From: Rhinocladiella similis
Lineage: Eukaryota; Ascomycota; Eurotiomycetes; Chaetothyriales; Herpotrichiellaceae
DNA: 64,000 bases
Reading direction: 5' to 3'
Assembly (NCBI GenBank): GCA_024082115.1
Contig: JAMRYE010000008.1
Location: 1,798,001-1,862,000, forward strand
This document shows positions 42,088 through 53,037 of the stretch, piece after piece (the first letter of the stretch is position 1; every line of letters begins with the position of its first letter). The position numbers and the translations under genes are program-made. A model generated the notes under the pieces. It did not search any database. It was given only the letters and a program-made list of their open reading frames with translations, and was not told the DNA's origin.

Positions 42088-42831
42088 GTCGATGAAAGGC
42101 TCTCTAGCTTCTCTGACCCTCAATCTATAGTCTCCAGTCCTGTCATGGGCGACGAAAAAACCGCATCATAAAAGGTTGTACGGCCATGAATTTCTTGGGC
42201 AAGTTAGACGAAGCCACTACAGTGATTGGCAGACTGGGATGATTAAGCGAGGCTGCGGTGATTGGTCGGGGAGGCTGTCACTCGTGTTACTAGCGAGGCA
42301 GCGCCATTGCCGACTTCTTTCTCTGTCAGCCAACACCATCATTCTCTACCCCAGACACCCAGACAGGACACCAAGGCAACTAACTAACTCATCCACGGAA
42401 CAACCATCTTGACCCCACCTTAACAAACATCCTGCTGACATTGGCGACGAAAACATTTCTGCCCCTGTGCTTCTTTCATTCACACCATCACGGAAATCTC
42501 CCTCCGAAGACCTGCCAGTTACTCTTCATTTCTTCGGGGTCATTGAAAACAGCGAACGCTCGGACCATTTCACTGACAGAAACCCCTCTATCTTCCTCCT
42601 TCCATCCCACGAGACTCGAACGATTCGTAAATTCTGATCCATACCTGTTCGCTTCGATCCTCTGGGCCAACTACCTTTGCAGTGGGACTCTCAACTCAAT
42701 CACCGTCGACTTCATCAACTCGAAGCCGCAGCCTCAATCGGCAGGGGCATCTGCTCCTCATCCATTACCGAAAGTGCAGCCCTTGGCTACTGGATAAAGA
42801 TTGTTTGAGAAAGAGACACGGAGCTGCAAGA
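42088..42831. other. Divergent promoter SFM1 / endosulfine, long leader
   Basis: About 740 bases. The right half is C/T-rich and is probably a long 5' leader of the endosulfine gene. The open frame at 42441-42797 lacks a proper ATG start. Confidence 0.5.
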
Positions 42832-43507
42832 TGAATCCACACCAGAAGAACAAGATTGACATCAACGTATGCTCAAAGCCCAACGATTGTACTGTTGTCA
42901 GCTAACAAACCCTTCAGAAGCTGTCTCCGGATGAGCAAAGACTGTTCAGACTCTACGGCAAGCTTCCGAACAAGTCAGATCTGTTGCAGAACAAGTTGAA
43001 GGTACGCACACCACAAAAATCTCCCTTTTCAAATCCGACACAGCAAAATAGGTTCTCTAACATAAGATCCAGGAGCGCAAGTACTTCGATTCAGGAGACT
43101 ACGCCCTCTCAAAAGCCGGCAAAGCCTCAGACACCGGCGTCACGACCATCGGTACCGAACATCCCAAGGCCGAAGAGATCCCCCACACCAGTCCGCTCAT
43201 GCACACACTCTCCCGCAACGACTCAATCTCAGGCGCTACTGGATCAGCCGCACTGGCATCCAGCCCGGATGGGCAAAACATGCTCCAAGGTCCTGCCGGT
43301 ATGCATCGCGGCAGCATAAACGGTATTCCGGGTGGTGGACTACTAGGAGCCACTGGCCGCAGCCCAGTCAAAGAGAGCAGCTTCCTAGCAAGAAGTGCAA
43401 GCATCGACGAGTCCAACATGGGCGGCAACGCAAGAGCTGAGCACGCCGGTCTAGAGGGAAGCGTCAGTCCACCCGCCAAGAGAGAAGGCATCCCTATTCG
43501 CAGATAG
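42832..43507 (+). CDS. IGO1: Endosulfine family PP2A regulator
   Basis: Three exons, 42832-42867, 42918-43001 and 43073-43507, give 184 residues. The conserved core is KLSPDEQRLFRLYGKLP, then KLKERKYFDSGDYALSKAGK, in part KYFDSGDYAL. FDSGDY is the signature of endosulfine/ARPP-19/Igo proteins; its serine is phosphorylated by the Greatwall/Rim15 kinase, and the protein then inhibits PP2A-B55. In fungi this supports entry into quiescence and mRNA preservation under starvation. The rest is Ser/Gly-rich and disordered, ending PPAKREGIPIRR. The signature is assembled across the second intron, which supports the model. Confidence 0.94.
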
Positions 43508-44592
43508 GACAAACGCAGAGCCAGATTGTACTTGTACTTTGTTCTCGTACTCGTACAGATACGGAGGTGGTGATCACAATGTCCACACTAACTGGCGCCG
43601 AGATGTTCACAACGGAGTAATGCTTCGGTATACTCGTACACCAATTGGCAATGGGCCAGTGTACTTGCTTAGGCAGCGACGCAAAAGGCTGAGCTAGGTC
43701 TTGACTATGGAAAAGGAAAACCCGATTCGACAGCGACGGAGTTCTGCGCAGCAAACACCTTGTGAATGCGGCCCAAATGGTACCAGTGTACCGCCCCCAA
43801 GTTTGGGTTTCCATCACAATTTGAAAATCAAACCCCCTTGAGAAGTACGGGGAACAGAAATGAAGCAAACAGAAAAAAAAACAGTCCTTATGGACCTGGT
43901 CACACTACGATATGCTATGTTATGACAGCTGGGCGGGGGCGTTGTTTTTCTTTCTGTCCCATAGTATGGAATGATTATTGACTCATTATCTTGGTTGTCC
44001 TTTTGATCGTTTTCTCTCTCGAGTCTCTTGTCCGATCCTATTTTTGACGAAGAAAGTCGAACTGTACAGAGTATCAAAGTCGACACTTCGTGGGCTGTTA
44101 ATTTGGCCTGGTCAATTTTCATGCCCTGTCTTCCTGTCTCGTCGTGTCCCCGTCCAAGGCCCTTCACTTCCTTACTGCCTGGACGTTATGAACTCAAGGG
44201 ATTCCCAATTCTCTATTCTTCCAATCGCGCCTTCCACTCGTTCAATTCACTGGGTTTGTTCGCATGACACGAGCTCTGAATACATCTCACAGGGGTGTTT
44301 GTGTGGTCGAGTCTGCTGTATCTCATTTCCACGCTTCCGCTATTACTGTCTGCTGCAGGATCGTATGCCTCGTCATTTACCGTGTTGTGGAACCGCAAAC
44401 AGTACTTACAGCCACCGGTCGATTGATGCAGCCTGATTATAGGGTCGTCGTGGCTCGGAATGTTTTCGTTCGCATTGAGTGCAGTCGAAACATGTAAACG
44501 GCATCGGCCCTTACGCCGTTGTTTGTGGTGCTGGATCATTTGAAATCATGATCATTTCTTGGGCCCAGTTCTTTCAAATTTGGAATCCTCCT
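43508..44592. other. Convergent intergenic region
   Basis: 1.1 kb between the 3' ends of endosulfine and ICE2. The plus-strand frame 43978-44436 (152 codons) has no motif and a composition unlike the neighbouring proteins; I do not call it. Confidence 0.5.
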
Positions 44593-45933
44593 TCAATCAA
44601 CCTTCCAATGCCCTCCGTCAATGTCCTCTTCTTTGCCAAGCCATAGCTCGACCGCGTACAAACCCATGGTGATGACCAAGTTTACCCATTTCCAGACATT
44701 GCCGTTCACTCCAGGTTGCCCATTTCCGCTCCACCAGGCACTGATTGACTCTGTGAGACCTGGAGAGTAACCGCCGATTGTAGTCGCGAAATGCTGCATT
44801 AGAAGGCTCGTGTATACTGCGATCAGGATACTCGGAGAGAACCAGGAGAGGAAGGCGAGGAAGCGGTTTCCGGCATCGTTGTCGTCCAGACTCGGTTCCA
44901 TGCTCAGACCTCGGACACCACTTTCATTGATAGCTGGAATTATTCGAGTCGAGGCATAGAACACAAAGAGGCGGTATCCGAGTGAGATGAGAACGGAAGG
45001 GGTGACGGCTCGGAATGCTGCCACTGTGAAATCCAGAGCAGTAACCAAAGCTTCTGGTAGATGCGACAGCGCATCCATTATGGCCGTGTATGAGGACATG
45101 ATGATGGGCGGGAAAGGTGGGAAATCGGGAGCTGCAGAGGCGGTACCCGCATCGACTGGAACATTTGGCTTATAGTCGGTGAAGATTTGGTAAATGCAGA
45201 GGACGATGTAGGCGAACAACAGAGACGACTCCATCGCTGTGCCGCGACCCGAAACGACGCCATATGCGCAGAGGAAGATGGCTGACGCGATGGCGATACC
45301 GATGAGGGTCGAATCTATGTTCGAGATGTCTGGAAATTGCAAGACTCTCCATAGAAAATAGACTGAGCTCGAGACCACCCCGGCAGCAGATACCAGGAGC
45401 GTCAGAAGCCAGGCATCGCTCCATTCGCTCCGGTTGACCAGCCATCTGGAGAATTGGCCCACGGCTTGGATGACCAGCAGACTGCAGAATCCCTCGAGCA
45501 ACTGAAAGAAGGGAGATGACCATCGCAAGAGCAGGTCCCATCCACCAACCGTCACATTCTCGATCAAACCCTCGGGTCCAAAGATGGCATCAGCCACACT
45601 GCTATGAGAGTCTAGAAATCCCTTTTTGTTCCTGAAGGTCCTTTCCACCCAGCGGCCACTGTTGTTCGCGTCGACTGAGAATCTCCCCAGCGCCCAGATA
45701 CACAGGCTGGGTATGATCAACCATTGTAGGCCCCGCAGGATATTGATCAAGGATCTCCTGACTGTCGAACGTTCTGGGGTCGAGATGCGCAACAACGAGA
45801 GGAAGAAATAAAACGACGCGATGGACAAGGAGAATCCGAGGCCAGCATCGCGTCCGCCGATATCGAAAGTGAGGGGTACCAGTAAAATAATGAGCGTAAG
45901 GAAGAACAACGAGGAGACGGCTCGGAGGAACAT
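44593..45933 (-). CDS. ICE2: Ice2 family ER membrane protein
   Basis: Single exon of 446 residues with about ten hydrophobic helices. The N-terminus is itself a helix (LRAVSSLFFLTLIILLVPLTF). Landmarks matching fungal Ice2 are DIGGRDAGLGFSLS, RWVERTFRNKKGF, LLEGFCSLLVIQAVGQ, SSVYFLWRVLQFP and the C-terminal MGLYAVELWLGKE. In yeast Ice2 sits in the ER membrane, helps cortical ER inheritance, tethers lipid droplets and counteracts Pah1 activation during membrane growth. Length is near the yeast protein (about 490). No introns. Confidence 0.9.
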   Translation of the reverse strand: MFLRAVSSLFFLTLIILLVPLTFDIGGRDAGLGFSLSIASFYFFLSLLRISTPERSTVRRSLINILRGLQWLIIPSLCIWALGRFSVDANNSGRWVERTFRNKKGFLDSHSSVADAIFGPEGLIENVTVGGWDLLLRWSSPFFQLLEGFCSLLVIQAVGQFSRWLVNRSEWSDAWLLTLLVSAAGVVSSSVYFLWRVLQFPDISNIDSTLIGIAIASAIFLCAYGVVSGRGTAMESSLLFAYIVLCIYQIFTDYKPNVPVDAGTASAAPDFPPFPPIIMSSYTAIMDALSHLPEALVTALDFTVAAFRAVTPSVLISLGYRLFVFYASTRIIPAINESGVRGLSMEPSLDDNDAGNRFLAFLSWFSPSILIAVYTSLLMQHFATTIGGYSPGLTESISAWWSGNGQPGVNGNVWKWVNLVITMGLYAVELWLGKEEDIDGGHWKVD

Positions 45934-47221
45934 TCGGTCGGTGAAGGAACGATGGTCTCGTCGTTAACAAAGGAGCGCAGGATGGCAGAAATTCTCGATG
46001 GAGAAAAGGAAGAGATGTGCAGTCGTTTGCATAGGACGTAAACAGACGGATGGTGTCGCGCAGCCTTGTTTGTTAGACAGGTCTCCAGGAAATCGCGGTT
46101 TTGTCGAGGCGCGGATTTTCACATGTCATTCCGGGTGTTGTTTGACGAGGAATCTGCTTGTCTGAGGGCCGGACAGAGGTGTGCTAGAATAGACGGAAGT
46201 AATAAGGATGGGGTGACAGGTTTGCAGGCAGAAGGAGAGGCAGAAGGCGGAGATGTCGCGTGCACTTCACGAGATTGTGAGAGCAGGGAGAGGGCGAGGA
46301 AGTGCGAGAGAGCGATGGATGGCGAGTGGTGGTGGTTTTTTGCCTGGGATTTTCTGCCCGTAGCGACTGTGCAGCAAGATGCAGGGCAAAGCGCAAAATT
46401 GGGCACAACAGGGAAGAGGAACAACGAAGTGCCTTGATCTGCTAGCCAGGCACCAACAGCATCATCGATCCAACAAATGATCAAGACGAACAAGACACAA
46501 TTCAAGTACAGTATTTATTTGTTGGAATTCTTGTCTCCCTTCCGGATTTTCTCCTCTAGTACCTTCCGAGGACGGGTCAGCTACTATTTACCTTACGGGT
46601 ATACGAGCACCTCCGTAGGCGATGGTGCCTTTCTTCACCGCAAGAAAGACGCCAACTATTTAATTCTTTTGGGCTTTCCAGCTGGCGCCGAACGGAGTGC
46701 AACTCGCGACACCAAAGAAGCGGCCTTCTCCTTACTTGAAGCCTGGACTTTGAGCTCCTGGCACTGCTATGCCTCAAACAGTCTGGTTTGATCGGTAGAG
46801 GCCATATACTAATCTACACAGGGACTAGACACAGGTACCGTGATACAGCAAATCGGGAGGAGAGACCTCTAGTCAGGTAGGTGTAGAGGGCATCCCATAG
46901 GTGTGACCGAGATATGACAAGCCAAGGGTGGCATTCTTCTCAGGACCTCTACAGTATATCTCAAGGGTATTAACTGGTACTTTAAGGAGTACCTCGGGTC
47001 ATAAAATATTGTATCAGATCTTACTCTGTACTCTTTAGACGGCTAATCTTATGTAATCGACACAGCCGGGAATTCGGCCAAACGTTCTTCCAGCCTGTTG
47101 CACCCCCCGGATTGGAATTCTTGGCTGCAAAAAGTCGCAGGACGATCCATCTGCAGTGTCTAGTACACCACCGCAGACCATTTGTCTACTCTTTCCACTT
47201 GTCTCTTCGCTTTAGTCGTGT
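45934..47221. other. Long divergent region ICE2 / MYG1
   Basis: 1.3 kb containing the two promoters. Frames at 46066-46437 and 46477-46791 show no motifs or splice support. A purine-rich stretch lies at 46190-46330. Confidence 0.5.
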
Positions 47222-48325
47222 ATGTTCAGAAATTTGATCAAGATGGCTACCGAGACTGCGTCAAAGCGACTGAAAACCGATCCCGTGCGGATTGGCACAC
47301 ACAACGGCCATTTTCATGCTGATGAAGCATTGGCTGTCTACTTGTTGCGACTCCTTCCAGACTATGCCTCCGCATCCTTGGTCAGAACGCGGGATCAATC
47401 GCTCCTTGAGACGTGCCATACGGTGGTAGATGTTGGTGGCGAGTATGACTCTTCCAAGAATCGATACGATCATCACCAACGGACCTTCAATACTTTCTTC
47501 CCCGAACACGAGACGAAATTGTCATCCGCCGGTTTGGTTTACATGCATTTCGGCAAAGCCATCATCTCACAATACACAAAGTTGCCTTTTGACCACCCAG
47601 ATGTGGAGCTTCTCTACCGGAAACTCTACGACGACTTCGTTGAGGCAGTGGACGCCAATGACAATGGTGTTTCCCAATATGACGATGCGAAGCTGAGACA
47701 AGCTGGAATTGAGAAGCGGTTCAAAGCTGGAGGGATCACACTTGCAAGCTTGGTGAATGACCTGAACCACGAAGATCCCTTGGCCGTAGGCGCACCGTCG
47801 AAAGATACTCCCGAACAACCACAAGCAGAGGAGGATTACCGCTTTTCGCAGGCCTCTACGCTGATGGGTAATGCTTTCCTGCGCAAGCTCCATGGTGCCG
47901 CCACGGCCTGGCTTCCAGCTAGAACTATTGTCAAGGAAGCATTTGAGGCGCGACAGAGCGCTCATTCTTCGGGTCAGTTAGTGGTGCTTCCTCGAGCAGG
48001 TATCCCCTGGAAAGAACATCTCTACAATATTGAGGCGGAATCAGGCCTCCCTCAGGATAAGCAGATTCTCTTCGTCATCTACCCTGAGAAGGAAGATCCG
48101 GGCTCCAAGTGGAGAATTCAAGCCGTCAGCAAAGACATGTCGAGCTTTGAAAATAGGAAAAGTTTGCCGGAACCATGGAGGGGCGTGCGTGATGCTGAGC
48201 TGGATGCTCTCCTCGGTGGTGAGGTTGAAGACGGCGCCGTGTTTGTTCATGCAAGCGGTTTCATTGGTGGCCACAAAACAGAAGCTGGTGTTCGGGCAAT
48301 GGCAGCATTGGCACTCGAGTCATGA
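47222..48325 (+). CDS. MYG1: MYG1 family exonuclease
   Basis: Intronless, 367 residues. The DHH-like catalytic layout is plain: RIGTHNGHFHADEALAVYLL near the start, then VVDVGGEYD and RYDHHQRTF. Further motifs are KLSSAGLVYMHFGK, EAVDANDNGVSQY, FRAGGITL-like KAGGITLASLV and the C-terminal VFVHASGFIGGHKTEAGV. Human MYG1 is a 3'-5' RNA exonuclease acting in the nucleolus and mitochondria. The leader MFRNLIKMATETASKRLK may be a weak mitochondrial signal; the second ATG (MATETASKR, at 47243) would give a shorter, nuclear or cytosolic form, so dual targeting by alternative starts is conceivable. Confidence 0.93.
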   Translation: MFRNLIKMATETASKRLKTDPVRIGTHNGHFHADEALAVYLLRLLPDYASASLVRTRDQSLLETCHTVVDVGGEYDSSKNRYDHHQRTFNTFFPEHETKLSSAGLVYMHFGKAIISQYTKLPFDHPDVELLYRKLYDDFVEAVDANDNGVSQYDDAKLRQAGIEKRFKAGGITLASLVNDLNHEDPLAVGAPSKDTPEQPQAEEDYRFSQASTLMGNAFLRKLHGAATAWLPARTIVKEAFEARQSAHSSGQLVVLPRAGIPWKEHLYNIEAESGLPQDKQILFVIYPEKEDPGSKWRIQAVSKDMSSFENRKSLPEPWRGVRDAELDALLGGEVEDGAVFVHASGFIGGHKTEAGVRAMAALALES

Positions 48326-49021
48326 GGATTCAGGAAGGTAACGGCAAACTACGAATCCGCTGCGGTTCGGGTATGAGTGAAGGCCCTGCGTTGTTCGCAC
48401 AACGCGGACTTGCTCTGCGGCCCTATTTGAGATCGCCGACGGAACGGACTTCATCATTGCATTGTTTAAGACGAACAATAATGCCTCCAGCAGCAAAAAC
48501 CGATGTCTATGGTGTACAGCACGTTACCAAATTGGACTAAGTAGGCGAAATCGATGTAGCTGTCTTTCAGGATCTATTGAGCGAGGAATGAAGCGGTTCC
48601 AGCGACGTCGATGAAACCCTGAGGCATTTCACGTTCAAAACGTCGAAGTGCAAGCAGTCAAGGGTTGAGCGTGCGGTGATGACACGAGAGTGGCGGATCT
48701 GGCATAGCCTTGTGCTAGACCAAGGCTGAAGATGAAATAGGGGATCTTGGGGTTGCGGAGCTCAGCTCCGTGTCTACAATACAATAGACCCTTATCGATA
48801 GTAACAAATAGGACATTACGTCACTTAAAAGTCGTCACCGGAAGCAAAAACATCATCATGGACGGACTACCTTATAAAAGATTCCTCGACCCGCGATGTC
48901 GAGGATAATAGATGGGCAAGTAACTGTCTGAGATCAATTCAAGGCTTCCCACAACTCCAAATTTTACGAAGTAGAATCCTGACAGTGACCACAAATCAAC
49001 AAAAGACCCTGGTCGCCAAAC
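48326..49021. other. Intergenic region before the SDR gene
   Basis: About 700 bases, no supported gene or repeat. Confidence 0.5.
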
Positions 49022-50111
49022 ATGGCGTCGACACAAGAGCTTCACATCTCTAACCTCTTCTCGCTCAAGGGCCATGTCTGTCTAGTGACGGGTGGTGGTA
49101 CGTCTCGAAGCCTCTGTGATTCTGCATGTGAATGATGCGGAGCCAAGCTAAGAAAAATCCCTTTAGGGACGGGCATTGGCCTCATGGCAACTCAAGCACT
49201 CGCAGCCAATGGTACGTCCTCTACTCTGGCCCTCTCGTACGACGACTCATGTTGTTGTCGTTGGTGGTGGTGGTGGTGGTGGTGGTGTGACCCATGGCAA
49301 ATGTACGGAGTACTGACATTCACCTGTTCTTTGTACGCATGTAGGAGCGCGAGTCTACATCACGGGCCGACGCAGAGAAGTCCTCGAGAACGCCGCAAAG
49401 ACACACACGCCCACGTCCTCGTCGGACAAGTCTGTGGGCGGCGAAATCATCCCCGTCGGCCCCTGCGACGTGACGTCCAAGTCCGACCTCGAGAAACTCA
49501 CAAAGGAAATCGAGTCTCGCGAGAAGTACCTGTCGCTGGTCATCGCGGCCGCGGGCGTGTCCGGCCCCAAGGGCCACCCGGACACCAGCGACGCGGACCA
49601 GATGCGCACGAACCTGTGGAAGGAGGCCGTCGACGACTGGAACGCCACGTACAACACGAACGTCACGGCCGTGTTCTTCTCGGTCGTGTCGTTCCTGCCG
49701 CTGCTGCAGCGCGCCCCGGCGGACTTGACGGGCAGCGTCATCGTCATCAGCAGCATGTCGGGCATGATGAGGCACTCGCAGGCGCATTTCAGCTACAACG
49801 CCGCCAAAGCCGCGACGGCGCACCTGTCGCGCATGATGAGCAAGGAGTTCGCCAAGACCGGCGTGAGGGTGAACAGCATTGCGCCGGGGTACTTTCCGAG
49901 CGAGATGACCATGAAGGAGAGCGACGAGAACAACAAGGCCCACATGCCCGATGAGAAGGTCAAGGACAAAGGACACGAAGTGCCTGCTGGACGCGCGGGG
50001 AGCGACGAGGAGATGGCGATGGGTGTCATCTTCCTCGCGCGGTGTGGGTATGTCAATGGTGAGGTGTTGAAGTTGGATGGTGGTGTCATGAATGAGGTTG
50101 GTGGTGGGTAA
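49022..50111 (+). CDS. Short-chain dehydrogenase/reductase
   Basis: Three exons, 49022-49097, 49167-49211 and 49345-50111, give 295 residues. The cofactor motif VTGGGTGIGLMATQALA is formed across both introns, in part TGGGTGIG. The basic TGRRRE after strand 2 suggests NADP(H). IVISSMSG supplies the catalytic serine region and YNAAKAA the YxxxK pair. VNSIAPGYFPSEM and LDGGVMNE close the classical SDR fold. It resembles the fungal RhlG-type 3-oxoacyl reductase-like SDRs; the substrate is unknown. Exon 3 is clearly richer in G and C, especially at third codon positions, than neighbouring genes; this also opens a long antisense frame. Intron 2 is 133 bases and holds a GGT repeat. Confidence 0.88.
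49260..49288. repeat. (GGT)n microsatellite in an intron
   Basis: About nine GGT/GTG units within intron 2 of the SDR gene, followed at 49303-49313 by GTACGGAGTAC. Confidence 0.85.
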
Positions 50112-50330
50112 GGGGGCTTGAGATCCTCTGGCCGAAAGATTTGGATCCTCTGTCTGAGAAACCCCCTGAAGGTAGGACGGGGTAGGTGCACGGTCGGCGT
50201 TCCGAGGTAGAAATGCACATACTATATGGGGCACGAGCAGAATGAGACCATGAAGTGAAGCGCTGTGACAAGAAAAGAAAAGTGACTGGTTTACAGAACA
50301 AAATGAGATGATATGCATACTGAGTCCCTC

Positions 50331-51192
50331 CTAATAATGCTCCCAAATTCCACGGCTACCGACCTCGCCTACATTTCCATCCGGGTCGGCAAAGTACACG
50401 CTCTTCCCGCCTCGGGGCCAGTCGACCTTTCCAATGATCTCGACCTTTTTCTCCTCGAGCCACGCCTCCCAAGCGCTCACATCCTCGGGCTTCTCGACAG
50501 CAAGGCAGAAGTGCTGGTGTAGTCCGGTTGTGGCCTTGTAGTGTGCCGAGGCCGGTTGGTGCTTGAGCACGGCGAGAATGTCCTCTGACGGTCCATGGCC
50601 AGGTATCGTACCGCGGTTGTCCGGCATTGGAGAATCCGCTGTAGTAGCGCCAAGTTGGAAGAGAAGGAGCGTCGTCTGACCCAGCGAGAAGCCAGACATG
50701 CGAGGCTAGAGAGGAGTTAGGAAGTTCGTCGCAATAGATCTTGTGGCCGACTAAATGCCTTGAGAGCCTCGTAGCCACCTAAACAGGATGTGGTTTGGAA
50801 AATGTCATGGGTGAAGAAGAATGCAAGAGAGTATACGAGCGTCGTCTTACCGTGTCCAAGAAAGGTTTGACATTGAACGTGTCTCTGTAGAAGTCGGTCG
50901 AGGCTCGTACGTCTTTGACCATGAGGGCCGTCTCTAGGATGTGGGTGATTGGTGGTGGTACCGGGGCGGAGGAGGCGGTTGTGGATGGCCCGGTCATCTT
51001 GCTGGCCTGATCGGCTATTGTCTTCTTGTGCGGCGTCAAAGAGGGTGTCGTTGAGAAGCCCACAACTCTTACAGAGCGCTTGGAAGATGCCGGTTGTGTC
51101 GGAATCGGATGCCGAGAACTGAGACGAGAAGAGTGGTATAGGAGTCGTCGAGATTGGAGGGAGATTCTATGTACGGCATCTGCTCGCTTCAT
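50331..51192 (-). CDS. VOC (glyoxalase-fold) protein, probably mitochondrial
   Basis: Two exons on the minus strand, 50851-51192 and 50331-50705, give 238 residues. From the ATG at 51190-51192 the first 65 residues are rich in Arg and Ser and contain VRVVGFSTTPSL, a typical cleavage area of mitochondrial presequences. The first beta-alpha-beta unit is THILETALMVKDVRASTDFYRDTFNV, in part HILETALMVKDV. The second exon starts PRMSGFSLGQTTLLLFQLG and ends with HQHFCLAVEKPEDV, DWPRGGKSVYFADPDGN. The two modules form one VOC fold with candidate metal ligands H (HILE), H (HFCLA) and a late acidic residue. A later start at 50997 would remove the presequence. The substrate is unknown. It is convergent with the SDR gene. 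Confidence 0.8.
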
Positions 51193-51894
51193 GTCCCCAT
51201 TTCCCCTTGAAGACGACAGGCTTTTATATTCTTGTATGTCCTTGATCCTGCCGATCGGTGATAGAGACTGTTTGTCATGTTCCAAGTCGTGTACGAGCAC
51301 GACGACGATGTTGGTGTGTGTTCCGTAAGCGGCGCGGCCTAGAATGCGGGGAGTCTCTGGCATTACCTAACAGGACCCAAAGGTCAAGGCCAGACCTCGT
51401 CTGATGACTCAAGAAGATGGCTCCGAGCCGTGATGCCGCTGTACACGAGACGGTGGCTAAATATGTACCACTCTAACCTGATTGAAGCCTTCTATGGCAC
51501 CTGTACTTGCGCGCGGTACTTGGTCCTTGCGGCGCATAGCTTGCCAATACAGGTAGACTAGGATGGCATATAAAGTACTTGTATACCCTCGTCGCGTACT
51601 GCACCAATGGCAATGAGGCCTTGCTTTGCGACCTTGTCTGCGACCAGGCAAATGAAGGCGCGGAGGCCCAATAATAGTGCTTTCTTGCGTGGTCATCCCA
51701 AAATAGAGGCTCATGCATCGGCCAATAGAGGAAGAGAGGAGCCAATTGCTCCGCCAGTTTCAGATGAACGATAAATACTGTACAACGGCCCTCGAGAGAC
51801 CTATACTCGTCACTCATTCAATCACTCTCGAAACCGGGATACTGAAGCTGTAACAGTACCAAAGGCACAACCATTGATATTTGGAACTTCAACA
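51193..51894. other. Divergent promoter region, VOC protein / DUF7924 gene
   Basis: About 700 bases; no supported coding frame. The minus-strand frame upstream of the VOC start lacks family-like sequence. Confidence 0.5.
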
Positions 51895-53037
51895 ATGCCT
51901 CTGTCTAGAAGCAGTTCCATCAGTCTCAGCATCAACCTCCACGGCCGCAGGACCTCTTCGTCCACCAAGAGCAGCGCCAGCAGCCCAGGCCTTGACCTCT
52001 CAACCGCCTTTGGATCGCCCACATATCGCACCACCACTCTAGAACCAAACCACATCATAGTAGAAGATGAACAGATGGACGATGAAAGATGGAGTCGGCT
52101 TGCTTTCTCCCTCGGCATGCCCTTTCGAGACTCATATTGTGCAACTCCTACGTCAAAGAAGTTCGCCCAACAGATCAGAAGCCGGCGATCAGTGAGCAGC
52201 AAAGATGTCACAGAGCTTCTCAGTCCTCTGCTGGCGTCAATAGCCAAGGACCACGACTTGATGGAATACCGCACGCGTCACCTCTTTTACCGTGATGGTG
52301 TACCTGATGAGATTCCAGACGTCGAAGAGGATGAAGCCTGGAAGATGCAGCTTCCCACGCCCAAACCCGCCATCACGCTAGGCTATTCTGCCAGCGCTTT
52401 CACATATCATGAAGTTGAGCTCCAGCAAGGCATCATCCCCAACAACAAGAACGAGCCGACCGATCTCCACAAGCTCTCTCAGCCTGTTCCCGGCGTCTAC
52501 TGGCCATTCTTCGTCGTCGAGGCCCAGGAAGAATCGATGCACGCGGCCAGAAATGCCTGTGCTGGATCTGCAGCGACGTGCAATAATGCATTAATGATCT
52601 TCGCCGGTGTTGCGAAGCAGCCTCAAAAATACCATCGCGACATGAACTTTCTCTGGAATCTGAACAAGGCAGCTCAGTCTTTCTCGCTGGCTATCAACGG
52701 CAAGACTGCATGTTTGAACACACATAATTCCGAGGGCAGCCTGCCGCACGCTGTGGCTGCCATAAGAACCTACCGACTTGACGATGAAAGGGATGTGGAC
52801 GCTCTCGTCTCAAGAATTCGCAGCATAATGATATGGGCTGAGCACTGTCGACTTCAGGCGATCTTGGATCTTTTGGACGACTTCAACGGTCGTGTTCAGC
52901 TTGCCAAGAAAGGCATGACAAGATTTGAGTCGTACACTCCTTCTCAATTTCCAGGCTTCACTACCGTGTCCACGACGCGTAAGGGCGCGGTCAAAAATAG
53001 CATCAAGGATAGTTTACCTCGTTGGGTCAGGACGTAG
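51895..53037 (+). CDS. DUF7924-type fungal protein (paralogue A)
   Basis: Single exon of 380 residues from the ATG at 51895 (MPLSRSSSISLSINL), ending VRT. After a Ser-rich start and a region with RDSYCATP and RHLFYRDGVPDEIPD comes the domain: LPTPKPAITLGYSASAFT, about 45 residues, VYWPFFVVEAQEESMHAARNACAGSAATCNNAL (landmarks YWPFFVVEAQ and AGSAATCNNAL), FSLAINGKTACLNTH and a helical C-terminus. I place it in the fungal DUF7924 group. As I recall that family, it carries P-D before GF and E-x-K after FPFL, like PD-(D/E)XK nucleases. Here the D is Ala and the K is Gln, so activity is doubtful. No signal or membrane segment. A similar gene follows on the same strand. Confidence 0.75.
   Translation: MPLSRSSSISLSINLHGRRTSSSTKSSASSPGLDLSTAFGSPTYRTTTLEPNHIIVEDEQMDDERWSRLAFSLGMPFRDSYCATPTSKKFAQQIRSRRSVSSKDVTELLSPLLASIAKDHDLMEYRTRHLFYRDGVPDEIPDVEEDEAWKMQLPTPKPAITLGYSASAFTYHEVELQQGIIPNNKNEPTDLHKLSQPVPGVYWPFFVVEAQEESMHAARNACAGSAATCNNALMIFAGVAKQPQKYHRDMNFLWNLNKAAQSFSLAINGKTACLNTHNSEGSLPHAVAAIRTYRLDDERDVDALVSRIRSIMIWAEHCRLQAILDLLDDFNGRVQLAKKGMTRFESYTPSQFPGFTTVSTTRKGAVKNSIKDSLPRWVRT

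Noticed and set aside
42441..42797. 118-codon frame upstream of endosulfine
   Set aside because: Begins at a non-ATG codon in a pyrimidine-rich leader and lacks any motif.
43978..44436. 152-codon plus-strand frame between endosulfine and ICE2
   Set aside because: Cys/Ser-rich chance frame across two 3' regions, no homology pattern.
49320..50318. 332-codon open frame on the minus strand
   Set aside because: It lies antisense to the well-supported SDR exon, is rich in His/Arg/Val from its GC-biased codons and has no family motif.
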